Positions 1 through 14,000 of a stretch of DNA of 64,000 nucleotides are shown in pieces. Made by a program: the position numbers and the translations under genes. Position 1 is the stretch's first letter; every line of letters begins with the position of its first letter. The notes beneath the pieces are model-generated. The model did not search any database. It saw only the letters and a program-made list of their open reading frames with translations, and had not been told where the DNA came from. Source of the stretch: Castanea sativa (Eukaryota; Streptophyta; Magnoliopsida; Fagales; Fagaceae); NCBI RefSeq assembly GCF_040712315.1, contig NC_134017.1, positions 1,332,001 to 1,396,000 of the forward strand, in the 5' to 3' direction.

Positions 1-397
1 CGAATAACCTTTTTAGAGGTTAGAACTAGTTCCAATGCCATTAAACCAACTCCCATAACAAAATATCTTTTGATGAGAAATGATGAGATTGGACCACACC
101 CATATGAGTGAGATCAGAAATAATGATAACCCCTCCACACATCTTATGCTATAAATAGGAGGATAGAATGAGAAGAAGTGGTTGGCAAGTGAAGAGAGAA
201 AACAGGGAGAAAAGAGTGACAGTATCTAGAAAGAATAGAGCGACTTGGAGAAAGAAAAGGAGTTCATTTGAACGAGGAGGTGCTATTGAGTCGCCCGGCA
301 AAGGACCACCCGTAGTAGGAAACTCTCAAGCCCACTACACAAATAAGTTGTGAGCCCAAATATTGACCCATCTAATTTAAAGCTTCTTTGGTTATGC

Positions 398-399
<2 letters not shown>

Positions 400-441
<42 letters not shown>
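400..441. repeat. (AT)n microsatellite
   Basis: About 20 uninterrupted AT units followed by a short CA-rich stretch. A simple sequence repeat, probably length-polymorphic. Confidence 0.95.
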
Positions 442-443
<2 letters not shown>

Positions 444-1150
444 CACACACACACATACATATATATAATGAAAAATAAATACCTAGAATGTATATGTATA
501 AATGATGAGGTTGTGGATTGAAGTATGCATGTGGTTGCGCCAGTTTTTTTATGTTTATTTTTATTTAAGTCTTGTATTTTTTTTTTATAAATCTTTTCCC
601 TTTTTATTTTTCCGAAGATTTTTTTATTAATACTTTAATACGGAGGTGGAGGTGGTCTATTAGAGTTTAAATTAGGAGTATAGAGTTTAACTGAAATTGT
701 ATAATCTGTTATAAATTATAATACCAAAGTCGATCAACGCAAACAAATAATAGAAACTAGAGAAGCAAGGTCGGTTCCTCGATCATTGAAAAAATTAGGT
801 TCTTCCATTGTTCAAACTTGAAATTTGAAATTAAATTCCAAGGTCGGTTAAGTATTAAATAAATTTGTTCTTCTTTTTTAATTCTTTTTCCTCTCTATTA
901 TGACTCAAAGCAAAAGTCTTTGTCGCTTTTTGTAGACGGGAGAAAGCAATGGTAATATTCTCTATTATCATATTTTCTTTTGAATGTGCTTCTGATTCTG
1001 ATACCTTTGTATAGTTAAAAGATTTGCAGCTTATGCATGCTGTGATTTATGTAATTTCTATTAAAACTTTTTTCTTTTTTAATCACCCAAAATTAATGAT
1101 AGCAATTACATCTCACACCGGATGGTAATTACAAAAATCAGATAAATCTT

Positions 1151-1152
<2 letters not shown>

Positions 1153-1190
<38 letters not shown>
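1153..1190. repeat. (AT)n microsatellite
   Basis: About 19 AT units directly upstream of an AAGCTTTTC stretch, in intergenic DNA. Confidence 0.95.
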
Positions 1191-1192
<2 letters not shown>

Positions 1193-1952
1193 CTTTTCTT
1201 TTAAGTTTATTCAAATGGATATGTTAACAAGCACCAAAATAGACAAAATTTCTTAGAAAAGTTAAAAAAGAAACCAAATGGTACCTATAAAACTGAAAAA
1301 ATGACATAAACTACAAAATAAAAAAAATTTGTCAAAAAAAAAGTAAAAAATATTGTCGTTAATGGGCACCTTGTGGTGCCCGTTAACATAACTCTTATTA
1401 AAACATTGATATAACTTGAATAAGTTGTAAGGATAATTTAGAGTAAAGTTACTCAATAGTTGGGAGAAAGAAGATTTGAATCTTGATTGTATTTATTGGA
1501 AACATCATGATCAAAAAGTGCTAGAAGAGCTATAAAGCTTTACTGCTTTAGCAACTTAGGATAAATAGGATAAAGTTATAAAGGGTACTTCTTCATTTCT
1601 TTTGTTTATTTTTTTTAATTTGAGAAATCTTAATAAAGTTATTATACCTATATGCAAAATCTTCCGGTACATTGCATGAATTTACGATTAGTTTGAATTT
1701 AATTCATAAGGAGATTAATATATATGTATTGTATTTAAGTTTTACAATCTTTTTTAACAACTAATAATCTTTTATTATTTTGAAAAATTACCTAAACATC
1801 AACAATTTCGTTGAAGTTACGGAGAAATTGTCATTGAATTTCGTAGTAGGTTTCCCATTTTTTGCTTCTGAAAATAGTCAAAATAGGCTACGTTTGTTGA
1901 GGTCAGCGGAGATTTCCAATGCATGTGATGGTTGTCTACTTGTCTTTGTGAC

Positions 1953-2032
1953 TTAAACGTGTTAAATAAATAAATGAAACTTATAGTACCAGTTAAACGT
2001 GTTAAATAAATAAAAGAAACTTATAGTACTAG
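1953..2032. repeat. 40-bp tandem duplication
   Basis: Two adjacent 40-bp units (1953-1992 and 1993-2032) begin ttaaacgtgttaaataaata and differ at only two positions. This is a recent local duplication in intergenic DNA. Confidence 0.9.
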
Positions 2033-2680
2033 TTGGAAAGGATAAGGACGACTACTTTTCTACATGTCAATTTAATATTAATTTTCTATTAGCTAGTGTA
2101 TGATTCTTGCACTATCTTAACAAACTTGTTCAAAATTTAAATCACTTGGAAAAATTTAAATATCTTCAGGTTTTGTAGAATCATTAGAAAGAAGGAATGG
2201 TAATTAATGACAAAAAAGTCATAAAACCAAGATGTTCATTAATGTTCTCTTGTTGTGCTAAAAAATCAAATAAGTTCACTCATAATTAAACCCAAAGCTT
2301 AAGAAAAAAAAACATTTTTTAATATTCACTTGTAAAGACGAATTGAGTCTTAATAACATTTTTTTTAAAGAACCAAAATAATTTTTGAAGTCATAGCTTT
2401 GAGGCAATTAAAAATATTATTATTTCACATAAAATTTCAAGATATGCAAATAAAAAAAATTAAAAAAACAAAAAATCCATGAAAAAAAAGGTATATATAT
2501 CTTTTGTATACATAAACTTATGTATTATATTACGATTTATGTGCATATATGTATATATGTAATGTATTTATAAAACGCTAAGAAAAAAAAACTTATATAA
2601 ATGATAACAAATACAAGACTTTGACCGAAAACTTTGACAACAAATACAGCTCATGAGATTGCTTTCTGTATTTGCCTTCT

Positions 2681-2690
2681 TATAAAAAGG
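2681..2690 (+). promoter_or_regulatory. Candidate TATA box of the SAC phosphatase gene
   Basis: tataaaaagg sits about 30 bp before a plausible transcript start and about 100 bp before the first upstream ATG. The position fits a 5'UTR exon that ends at the donor near 2976. It is inferred from sequence only. Confidence 0.45.
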
Positions 2691-2845
2691 AAGAAACCAA
2701 ATGATATCAGAGTTCTTTTACAGAGACACTTATAAATTTATCCTTTAACCCGTAGTTCCTAAATTCACACACACAAAAAGATACGTATGGATAAAAGCCA
2801 AGCAAGCAAGCAAACAATAAAAGCCTAAAAAGTCTAAACCTCCAA

Positions 2846-3202
2846 ATGGATCATATCATTATCAATGTTGTTGTTGTTTTAGCCTCTGAAAGTTGTGGGT
2901 TCTGCCTCGGCCGTACTCTGATTATCGCTTTGTTTGGAAACAGAAAAAAGGACAAGGATAAAGTTTCATCAACTGGGTACGTATGACCTCGTTTTAACTT
3001 TCTTTATTCTCAATCTTAGTCTCATATTATTCTTTCTCATAATATTACACACTATTGTGTCACATTTTTTGTATATATAATATATGTTTTTGGGCTGTAT
3101 ATGGGTGCGTGTGAACTGTGAAGATTGATATTGGAAGGTTTATTGTGCAGTGATAAAGCGCTTGGGATTAACGAGGTTTTGGTGGTCTATCATGGGTTCT
3201 GA
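2846..3202 (+). promoter_or_regulatory. Predicted spliced uORF overlapping the SAC start codon
   Basis: A 5'UTR intron is predicted from 2977 (donor gtacgt) to 3150 (acceptor tgtgcag). With it removed, an ATG at 2846 opens a frame of about 60 codons that crosses the splice junction. It ends at TGA 3200-3202, overlapping the main ATG at 3192 in another frame. A shorter 13-codon uORF (2787-2828) precedes it. Such uORFs would be expected to reduce translation of the main frame. The peptide has no recognisable domain. The splice sites look right but are predictions. Confidence 0.45.
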
Positions 3203-3899
3203 GTCATCTGAGAGCTGCTTGCAAAGTTTCAGGCTCTATGAGACCTTTTCGGTAAATATATTTCATAGAGAAATAAGCAATTTCTGTCTCTATATATGTT
3301 ATGTGTGTGTGTTTTTCTTTAGTTTATATGTTATGAATTATATGATTATAGTTTTTTTTTTCACTGTATTTTCTTGGTTGCTTTCTTTTTGTTCAGCTTA
3401 TATAAAGATCAATTTGGGTTTGTTTCGTGTTGATTATATATAGTTTTTTTTTACTGTATTTTCTTGGCTGCTTTCTTTTTGGTCAGCTTCTTTATATATA
3501 CGATAAAGATCAAGCTTTGAATTTTGGGTTTGTTTCGTGTTGAAGATATATATATATATATATATAATCATTAAAATTGAGTGGCCACTAGCCAGATTGA
3601 ACGTGATGCGCATATAAGCATATTTAGACTTTGTCTTTTTGAGAGGCAATTGCGTGCAGACTCATACTAAAATAATTGTTTTGACTTTTGAACATTACAA
3701 ATTTTGATATGATCTCCGTCTAAAGGTGATCTTGTTGTTAAATGATCAGCGTAAACAATTAACGAAAAACCAAATTGTTTACCTTGAATTTCTTTTTTAT
3801 TTTTACTAAAATAGATTCTATTTATTTTTTTAGTTTGTCATTTAAAGAGTGGTGAGTTTGGTTTTGCCATGTGATGCATTATTTGAGATACTCTTTATT

Positions 3900-3935
<36 letters not shown>

Positions 3936-4711
3936 TATTTAGAAAAAGATATTCTTCATTTTAATTGCTTTGATAATAATTGAGACGAAAACCATCAAAA
4001 GTAAAATTTTCTAAACAATAATTAATTCAACCATTTAGATTTCTTAACTTCTTATAGTGAAATGTAATATACACACACATTTATTTTGATGTATTAATTA
4101 TTTACTTATAATGAAATTTTGATGTCATTTCTTAAGATTTAAATGAGAAATAATTGATTTGAAATATTATATTTTTGCTCAAATTTAGTTGCTTTTGCAA
4201 CAATTGAAACAAAGTCTAATAAAAAAAAATAATAACACATAATCAAGAATGTAATAAAATAATTGAAGGATATTTGAAATTTTGTTTTATCAAAACAATT
4301 TTTGCATTCTTGATCTTGAGTAGGCATAAAACATGCTTATGGAGGTAAGAAACTATATCATGCAATTTTTAGTTTTGTAAACTCATATAGTGTGATCAAA
4401 TCACTACGTACACCACCCTTTTTATCTTTCAATTTTGTCTATAAATTAAAACATTAAATATTACAATTTTTTACAAGAAAATTTATTAAAATATTGGAGG
4501 AAACTAATAATACCTAAAGGTTGTGATCAAGAAAATAGGAGAGATTGGCTACACTTCCTAACCTTGAAGATGAAGAAAGGTTCACTAGTGCCTCTGTCAC
4601 GTATATTTCTTAGATATGTTTATAGTTATTTTGAATTTTATTTTCTTCTCCTACTTTTTAATTTATGTTTTCTAAGTTTAGATATCAAATTAAAAAAATG
4701 AGTTTTTAAGG

Positions 4712-4770
<59 letters not shown>

Positions 4771-5041
4771 GTAAATAAGCAAAATAAAACCCAAAAAACA
4801 AATCAAACAATTACATAAGTATAATTCTTTCTAATTAACATGCGAAATGTACCATTCCAATAAAATGTTTTAAACAATATTGTCTTAATTAATATTAGAA
4901 ATTTCGTTCCATCACATAGATTAAAATGTTTTCTAACATAATTTCTATAATAATATATATAAAACTGAAGATATTTGACTTTTAATTGATGTCATAATAT
5001 TTTTTTATTTAAGGTTTTGAAGTTTACATGTCATTATTTTA

Positions 5042-5075
<34 letters not shown>

Positions 5076-8000
5076 AATTGAATTTATATTCTAATTTATT
5101 TTTAAACACTTCTTTAGAATATTCTTGCATCATATCTTACTTAAATGGTAGAATCTAATTCTTTTACCCCTTAAAAAAATTATCCCACATTACTTAACAA
5201 AGACAATTATTTCAAGTATTGTCTTTTCTTTATTATAAAGATTTCTACATGTATTTTATCTTTTTATCATTACAAATATATCATTTTGTTAGTTTTGGCG
5301 TGTTTGATTAATATTTTTTCAATGTGAACCATATTATTTTAACTTTTATTATAGTCTGTTATATTTACCTAATATATAACTAAACTTTATAAGTTTCATA
5401 TTTATTATTAAATTTTCTCATCTCTTACTTATTAAGGAATAAAAGATTGTCATGATAATCAAAACTCATCACAAAATTATAGTGTTATCTTAACCAAAAT
5501 TTAAAAGAAAACCATAAGAATAAAGATAGACTTTATAATGATTTACTACTCAAACAATTGGTAGGCACATTTGAATTCGTAATCATGTTGATTTTGTTTT
5601 GATATAAACTCAAATTCTTACTTAAAAAAAAAAAAAAACTTAAGTATTAACCCAAACCAAAATTCAACCAAAGCTCTATAAGAGGGAATTGTAATGGGAA
5701 ATTTAAAAAACACCACCAAAATACATATTAAAATTAAATAAAAAAAACCATCAACTTAATTATAAATGATATCAAATCAATATATATATAAAAGCAGAGA
5801 CCTCATTGTGTGAGGGTCTAAGCTTTTGCCAAGTGGCACCTTCTATGAAATTTCTCTACAATCATCCAACTCTCTTATTAATTGACTAAGTTTACATCAC
5901 AACTCTCTCTCTTCTTTATGGCTTTTAGTATACCAAATGTTTCAGTTTTTTTTTAATTTTTATTTTTAATAAAAAGGGATACTAATAACTAATGAGATCG
6001 AGATAGATAATCTTCTAGCATTTCTGTTGCCTAAATTACACAAATCCATATATTTTATTTACTGTAATCAATATTATTTTATTTTATTCTATGGGAATTC
6101 TTATTATTTTATGGTTATAAATTTACATACAAACATCTCATAAACAAAGTTTCCCTCAGCTATTAGTCTTTTTTTTAATATGGCAGGTTTTTATATTAGT
6201 TATATAAAAAGTTTATGCCTTTATGATTGTGTAGATGCATTAATCATAGCTTGCCTCCATAATGAAGTTTTGGTTTTCAACTTTTTGTTTTCACATTATG
6301 TACATTATCAATACTCTGCTATAATGATTAATGTAGGATTTTCTAAATCTTTGACTCCCCAACCTCTCTCTCACACTTTGCCTTCCCCTCTCAACTTTGA
6401 CCATATGCCTCCATTCTCTTTCTTTCTCTCTTAAAAAAACTTTCTTTCTCTTCAAAAAAAAAAAAAAAAACCTTTAATAGTTAAATTTCCTAAACTACTG
6501 CTATTCTCAAATTTTGTTTCCATACTCACAATTTTTTAAAACACCAAGCCAATGGAAGAAACCTATTGCTCTTGTGATCTTTTGTTGTAGTCAGTGACTA
6601 TCCATCGCACATTAAGTGGCCTTGACATGTATGAGTTCAAGCTATCTTTTGTTATTTTCAAAATTTCATTTCTTCACTTATAATCGGTAGGGTTAAGATC
6701 GTGAGATTCTTTGTTTTCCTATTTTCTGTTATAGGTTGCGTTATTGTGTATATCGATTTCCAAAAGATGCTTGAAGTCTAGAACTGAGAAGTCAATAATT
6801 GTTTATTTAGTGTAAAAGTCACATTGTCATTGTCATTTTAAGATTGTCTAATCTTAGCATATGACTTGAGTAGACTGGTCTTTTCAAAATAAACAAAAGC
6901 TAAACATGTTGTAAATCATAAATTGGATTATAGGGATCAAGCAGTAATCATCTAGGGTGGAGGTGTTTTTTTTTTTTTTTTTTTATACAAAATAGAAATT
7001 TTACTCTAGCCAAGTCTAAGTATATATGTGTGTGAAGCTCTCTCTTGGAGACTTGAACCCGGCCCTTACTCCCCATACCCCTACAAGCACTTATACTTGT
7101 GGAGTGATCATCACACCAAGGATATGCAATGGTAGGGTGGAAGGGATTTAGTCAAAGGCAATTGAATTTGCAGAGGAAAAACAACGCGACTATTCAATCC
7201 GCATTCTTTAGACTCCAAAGCTCATTTCTTGAGTAAGTTTCTTGATATTTAATTAAAGAAATACATATTGACTTTTTTCCAACAATAAATTGAGTTTTGG
7301 GTTAATGGTTTTTTTTTTTTTTTTTTGAGTTTTGGTTTAATGATGAATGTATAATGATCTATATGTTGTGTGTGCTTTCTTTTCTATGAATTTCAATAAT
7401 GTATGAATCGAGGATTTTAGCATTTGGTTTATTAAGGTTTTTTTCATCTTTATTTCATTATTTTGTTTAGCTTTTGTTACTTTTTATAATGAACTCTTAC
7501 TAACAAAATTTTATGACAATTATGGTATAATATGTGTACAACATTCTCTAAACTTATCTTACATAAAATATTACAATATTATCCGTGCATCGCACGGGTA
7601 ACTTACTAGTTTATACAAAATAAGAAGGGGGAAAAGAAGAGCCAAAATATAAGAGGATGAAGGAAGTTTAACATTTAAGTAAAGAGTAGTAGGGAGAAAC
7701 AGAGGCAAAGAGGGAAGGAAAAAAGAAAAAGAAAAAGTGTGATAGTAGATGTGGACTAACAAGACAAGAAGTTTTTTTTTTTTTTTTTGTAGGGAGAAGA
7801 AAAGTTAAAAAAGAGAAAAAAAAAAAAAAAAAAGTGGCTAATATGGTACAATGATAGAGTGGCGAAATTGTTTAGCAAAAAAGATAGAGTGGCGAATTTT
7901 ATCGCATACATTAATATTTATATATATATTTGAAAATTTATGGAAAGAAAATGACATTGATGTTGTTGTTTCAGTTTTTAGATATATATAAATATAGATT

Positions 8001-11000
8001 ACATATTCATATGAATTTTATTTGCAACAGAATTATTATATCATAGGAAGAGATAAGAAGAAAACCTTTTGGAAGGTGTTAAAGATTGACAGGTTGGAGT
8101 GTTCTGAGCTAAAAATTTATGAAGATTCTACAACATACAGTGAGAATGAGTGTGCTGGCCTGTTAAAAAGGCTGGATGAAGGGAATAAAAAAACAGGTGG
8201 ACTTAAATTAGTCACAGCTTGTTATGGAATCGTTGGTATGTTATATGTGCCAGATTTTACCACCACCATGCAATCATATAAAAATGTATAATCATACAAA
8301 AATGTATACATATTAAGTATCTTTTGGGCTCGTGTTTTTTTTCAGGGTTTGTCAAATTTCTGGAGCCTTATTACATGCTGCTTATAACAAAAAGAAGGAA
8401 GATTGGTGAAATTTGTGGTCATGCAATATATGCTATTACAAAAAGCGAAATGATTCCAATTTCAAATCCTACTGTACGGACCTTAATGGCTTATTCTAAA
8501 AATGAAAACAGGTATCACTTCACAATAAAGTATCATTCAAATTCATTGCCTATAATTTGTCCAAGATAGATCTAATAATGCATCTTTTATATTTGACATA
8601 ATTGAAGATATATTATTTTGTTTTACTTTTTTTCCCATATTTGACATAATTGAAGTTATATTAATTTTTTTTTACTTTTTTTCACACATTTGACATAGGT
8701 ACCAGAAGCTTCTTTGCACAGTGGACCTTACAAAGGACTTCTTTTTCAGCTACTCATACCATGTTATGCGTAGTGTACAAAAAAATTTATGTGAATATAA
8801 GACAGGACAATGCATTTATAATAAAAAGTGTGTTTGGAATGCATTCCTAACAAGTGAAATCCGGAATATTCTCAAGAATACTCTGTGGACAGTTGCTTTA
8901 GTTCATGGCTTTTTTAAACAGGTATGGGATAGGGAACTTTTTAAAGATACTCAATATAGATAGATATTTAAATTTATTGAAATTGAACAATCATATAGAT
9001 TTTCTTTTGATCTTTGCACACTACACTAATCCTGCTATTAAAAGCCCAACTGCTAAACTAAACTTTGTGCAAAATTTGAGTTCTTTTGTTAACTTTTTGC
9101 CAACTAGACTAATATTTTAATTATCAAAATCAATACCTTTGATTGCTATTAAGTATGCAATGAGTTGCCTTTTCTTTCATCTTTTACTAGGGGCTACCCA
9201 GTTGGTATAGCTTATTTGAAAATGGAAATATTTGAATAAGCTATACAAAGAAAAAATGAATTTTTTTTTTTTTTGGAAAAAGTGAGGTTTGAAAACGCAT
9301 TACCAAAGGGGTAGGTGATCATTTATGTAGCGAGTATATGTAATCCATTTATGAATATCTATTTGAAGTAAGAATAATTCAATAGGAACATCACAAACCA
9401 AAATAAAGGTAATCTTTTTAGTAAGTTAAACAACTTTGCTGTAAGGTGTCATCCATAATTCATAATCTGATGATTTATGCATGCCTGGTGTTAACTTTAT
9501 TTAATAGAGAAATGAAAGGTTTGAATGAATTGATGATTTGAAGTTTTGTTATCCAGGTCAAACTTTCTATATCTGGCAGAGAATTTACATTAACCCTTAT
9601 CGCTAGACGTTCTCGTCTTTATGCTGGAACCAGGTATGGAGATGACTGCAACATACTTTCTTAGTTAAATAATTAAACCTAGCTACATCCTTTTGTTTTA
9701 CATTTGATATGCCTTAGTTTCTATCACTTTATTTTTCTATCTTCTGATGCAGATATTTGAAACGTGGTGTGAATAAGAGGGGCAGAGTAGCTAATGATGT
9801 CGAGACAGAACAGATTGTGTCTGAAGATGCTACTGAAGGTCGCACAATGCGAATAAGTTCTGTTGTGCAATATCGAGGTTCAGTCCCCCTAATTTGGTCG
9901 CAGAATATTTCAGGGTTTCATAAATTCAAACCTGAATTTTCTTGTATGACTCAAGCACAACCAATTTTTACATTCTCCTTTCTCATTAATAACTTTTCAT
10001 TTATTCTACTGACTTTTCTTTTGGTTTACAGTAGCACCAGAACAACATAACTATGAAGCCACAAAACTTCATTTTGAGAATCTTGCCAAAAGATATGGAA
10101 AGCCAATAATTATATTGAGTTTACTGAAGGTATGCCTTTCTATTACCTTTCTAGATTTAATGAGGAGACTAGAGGCTGAGTCGGGACTATTATTCTTTGG
10201 AATGACATGACAGTATAGTTGTAGCTAGTTCAAATTTGATAATGGCTCGAAAAATTGTAAATGAACTCAAGTAAACAAAGAAAATATAAAGAGCATTCAG
10301 TTCATTGTATATATCTCTTATTGATACAAGCAAAGGTTTAAATGAGCATTTTCAAAATTTGGTCAAGTTTGTATAAATGATTAAAAATTTTACTCTTCAA
10401 GTTGAGCTAAATTTGGCAGTCATTAGACTTGCAGAAGAAAAAAAACATAAGAGATAGAAAAATGAGTCCTGCAAAGTAGAATCTTGGCGCAACAATGAAG
10501 GTTTTTAAAATGTCAGAATAGAAAGATACTATCTTTGTATCCATAAGAAAGAAAGAAAAAAATGCTATCTTTGTCTGTGCTCATTGCTATAACCTCTTTC
10601 TTAGCTAAAATTATAATGTTTGACATCACCTCTTTTTTGTCTTTCATTCTTTACCATCTATTGTGAGCTGTAAATATTAGTCTACCATTTCCCAAAATAT
10701 TTATAAGTAAATTTTTAAAAGGCTCCTTTTGATGCCATTAAGCAATAGTGATGATAACGTGTGCAGATTTTGATTTGACTTTCATAACTCACTTCATTTA
10801 CGATTTATACCCTATTTGGGGCATAGATCATCTAAAATTGGAACTTTATGTAGACTTAATAGTCTACATACTTGTAGCAAAAGTAATTGTGGATCTGCTC
10901 CCTAATTTTATTCTCATTTTTTTTTTTTCATTTGTTTACAATTGTTTATTAACAGACACGTGGAAAGAAGCGTGCTGAAAAAAATCTAAATGCAGCATAT

Positions 11001-14000
11001 GCAAAAGCTATTACATCCATCATTGAGAATTTACCAGAAAAAAATCACTTAAGGTTTTGTCGTTGGGATTTAAAAACACACATGTACCACAGAAGGTACC
11101 TACCTTTCCCTTGTATATATAATAACTATAGATTTTCTGTTACTTAAAGTATGATTGCCATAAATATAAAGCTTGATTGACATGAATCTTTTGCCGCAGA
11201 GCTATACAGGAATTGAAACAGCTAGGAGAATTTTTTGCTGATACATTGGACTTAACTGGCATCTTCTACTGTCATTTACCACAAAAATTGTGTTTGGAGG
11301 GATTTTTAAACTTATCCTACTTTGAGTAAGCCTGATACATATTGGATACTATTTGTTTGAAATAGTATCTCATGTCATTTAATTTCTTGTACATGATATG
11401 GATATGAATTTTCAGAGTTGTAACATTAACATTTCTGCTTGTCTATCCACTTGACATGTTTTTCCAAACCAACTTAGTTGTAGCTTGTAACTTGTTAAAT
11501 CCTGATAACATTACCATAAAATGGAAACTGAATATTCCAGTTTGGCTTATTTTTCATATATATTACAGGGTTATTCTCGTGCTCTCATTTCCTGATTTGG
11601 CATTTCTTCACCATGCCATTGCTTTAAAATTTGCAAGTGGTGATTGCCAACACATAATTTACTGTATGTATGTATGCTTACAAGTAAATGATGTTGGATC
11701 AGCTTATAAAAAGCTGCTTAGACTCTTCAGAGCCTTCATGGATTGATTTTCTATTGCTTAGGCTTTAAGATAGTTGCTATTAGTTCAAATTTTTGACAGT
11801 TTTGATGGTTTAGTTCAAATTTTTGACAGTTTCCTTTTGCTGCAGTGAGAATCTCAATGAAAATGAGGATGCTGATAACCTAGAAACAAAAGTTGGTGAT
11901 GGTGTTGGTAGTGGAGATGAATATAGAAAATATGGTGTCAAATCCATAATTTGTCAGAAAGGGGTTCTAAGGACCAATTGCTTGGACTGCTTAGATCGCA
12001 CAAACATTGCCCAATATATGTATGGGCTAGTTGCCCTTGGACGTCAGCTGCATGCTTTGGGACTTATAGAATCCCCAAATGTTGATTTGAAAAAAAATTC
12101 TTTGGCAGAGGATTTAATGAAAGTTTATGAGGCTATGGGTGACACACTTGCACTACAATATGGTGGTTCCCCAGCACACAATAAGGCAATCCTTCTAAAT
12201 TTTGGTGTATTTAAAATGTGTAAAATTTATTAGATGTGAATGGAAATGAAAATTCTTATGTGTTTGCTATCCAAAATGATTGTCACCTAGGATTGACTTC
12301 CAAGAAGGTATTTTAGGATCTTAGAGTACTCAGATAGTTTTGTGCAGTGAGGAGAGAATACACTTTTGCTTACTCCTTGTGAAAATTTGGAGCCGAGACT
12401 CTAAATCATATAGTTGTATCCCTCTCAAAGGTCTTTTGAGATCTTAAATTGATCATGAATGGTCCGAAGCTCTAAGTAATCAATTTTTTCATCACCTTAC
12501 TTAGCAGGTTCAATACCCATAGCCAGGGCAAAACTGGATTAAATTCTAAATATATTGTATTTAGAAATTAAATAGAATCCTAATGCACCTTTTTCTCATT
12601 ATAACCTTGCTGACCAGCTGGCCCCAACTAGATACATTTGTTGTGACATTATGCCAGTTAATTCTTGTCTTCCCTTTTTTTTTCCTAGCTTAGACGCATG
12701 TTTCACATTCTTGATTAAATTTCAACTCTCCCAGCTGTTCACAATTTTGCATTGGTGATGCTAAATAGATATTTGCTGAGATCAGAGGTCAATGGAGACC
12801 AGCAGCCGGTTGTCAAGATCTTATGAAAACTGTACAAAGATTTTACAGCAATGCCTTCTCAGATTTTGAGAGACAAGATGCAATTAATGTGTGAGTCAAT
12901 TACTTAATAATATAGTTGATTCACTATGAAAGATTCATAAAGCCTGCAAAATGTATCATTCAAATACTAAGTGCATCAACCAAGACAGTTGGAGGAAATC
13001 TTATCAATTATATGACTTGAAATTTATGTAGGTTCTTGGGCTATTTTCGTCCGCAATTGGGTAAGCTATCTCTGTGGGAATTGGATTCAGGCCAGCGTTT
13101 CAATGATGGGAGGTAAGATTTTGATAAGCATGTTAGACACAGATTGTTGTGCTGCCTACATTTTGTCTTTTTCAATTCAATGCAACTTCTGTAATGATTA
13201 ATGAAGTAAGTTAGGTAATGACTATGTATTTGCCAAGTATTCTTTTAACTCACAATAATCTGTAGGTAATTGTATTTTCTTCCATATTTGTTAATAGTCT
13301 TTTTTTTTTTCAAGAACTTGTTAGGTTTTAATCTTGGCTAATTCCTATGAAAAGATTAAGAGTAAAAATGTATTGAAATTAGTTGTACTTGAGTTAGATT
13401 AGAACTCTGTAAGAGCTAATTGAAGAAATTTGAAATCAGAGAATTTCACTCAAGCAAAATTCAAATTCGCTTGAGCAAACCATTAATTCAGATAGAAACT
13501 TTGTGAATACTTCACTTGATGTGCACTTGAGTGAAATTTTCATGATTTACAATCCAAGTTTGACTAGAAGATGTATTCTTGCTCAATGTTTACCCTACTT
13601 TGTGCATCTATATTGATATCGACACATCTGATATAGCCAATTGTTTGAAAGTTCCTCTATTCAATCCTTTTAAATCACTTGATGCACAAATTTTTGAAAA
13701 GAGAACAGCTGCCATACCAGAGCAATATAGAGAAAACTTGATCCTTTATTTCCCTTAAGCCAAACTGAAAATGAATTAGATTTTACCCACTCATTTTGTG
13801 ATCCTGAAGAGTGTGAGATTAGCTTGAAACCATAGAGATTTTATATAGCGAGTTCATTGCAGAAAATCTTTGAGGAGTTCATTGGAGTTGTAGAGGTTTT
13901 AGTCCTATAAAAGGATTCCAAAGGTTTTAGGTCTACTGTGGTAAGAAGGCAAGCGAGGGGTTTGCAAAGACTACATTGAATAGGATTGGATCATAGACTA

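Larger units (their letters stand above)
1..2640. other. AT-rich intergenic region, no recognised gene
   Basis: No convincing coding sequence. A TATA-like ctataaatagg lies near 150-160, followed by a short purine-rich open frame (168-353) with no recognisable domain and a stretch with the look of retroelement or promoter debris. The rest is AT-rich filler with poly(A/T) runs, two long (AT)n tracts and a 40-bp tandem duplication near 1953-2032. I assign no function. Confidence 0.5.

Noticed and set aside
168..353. Small basic open frame near the left edge
   Set aside because: Low-complexity K/R-rich composition, no family resemblance. A TATA-like motif upstream is not enough to call a gene.
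6180..6434. 84-codon open frame inside the Helitron
   Set aside because: Hydrophobic AT-driven composition, no domain, not a Rep/helicase segment.
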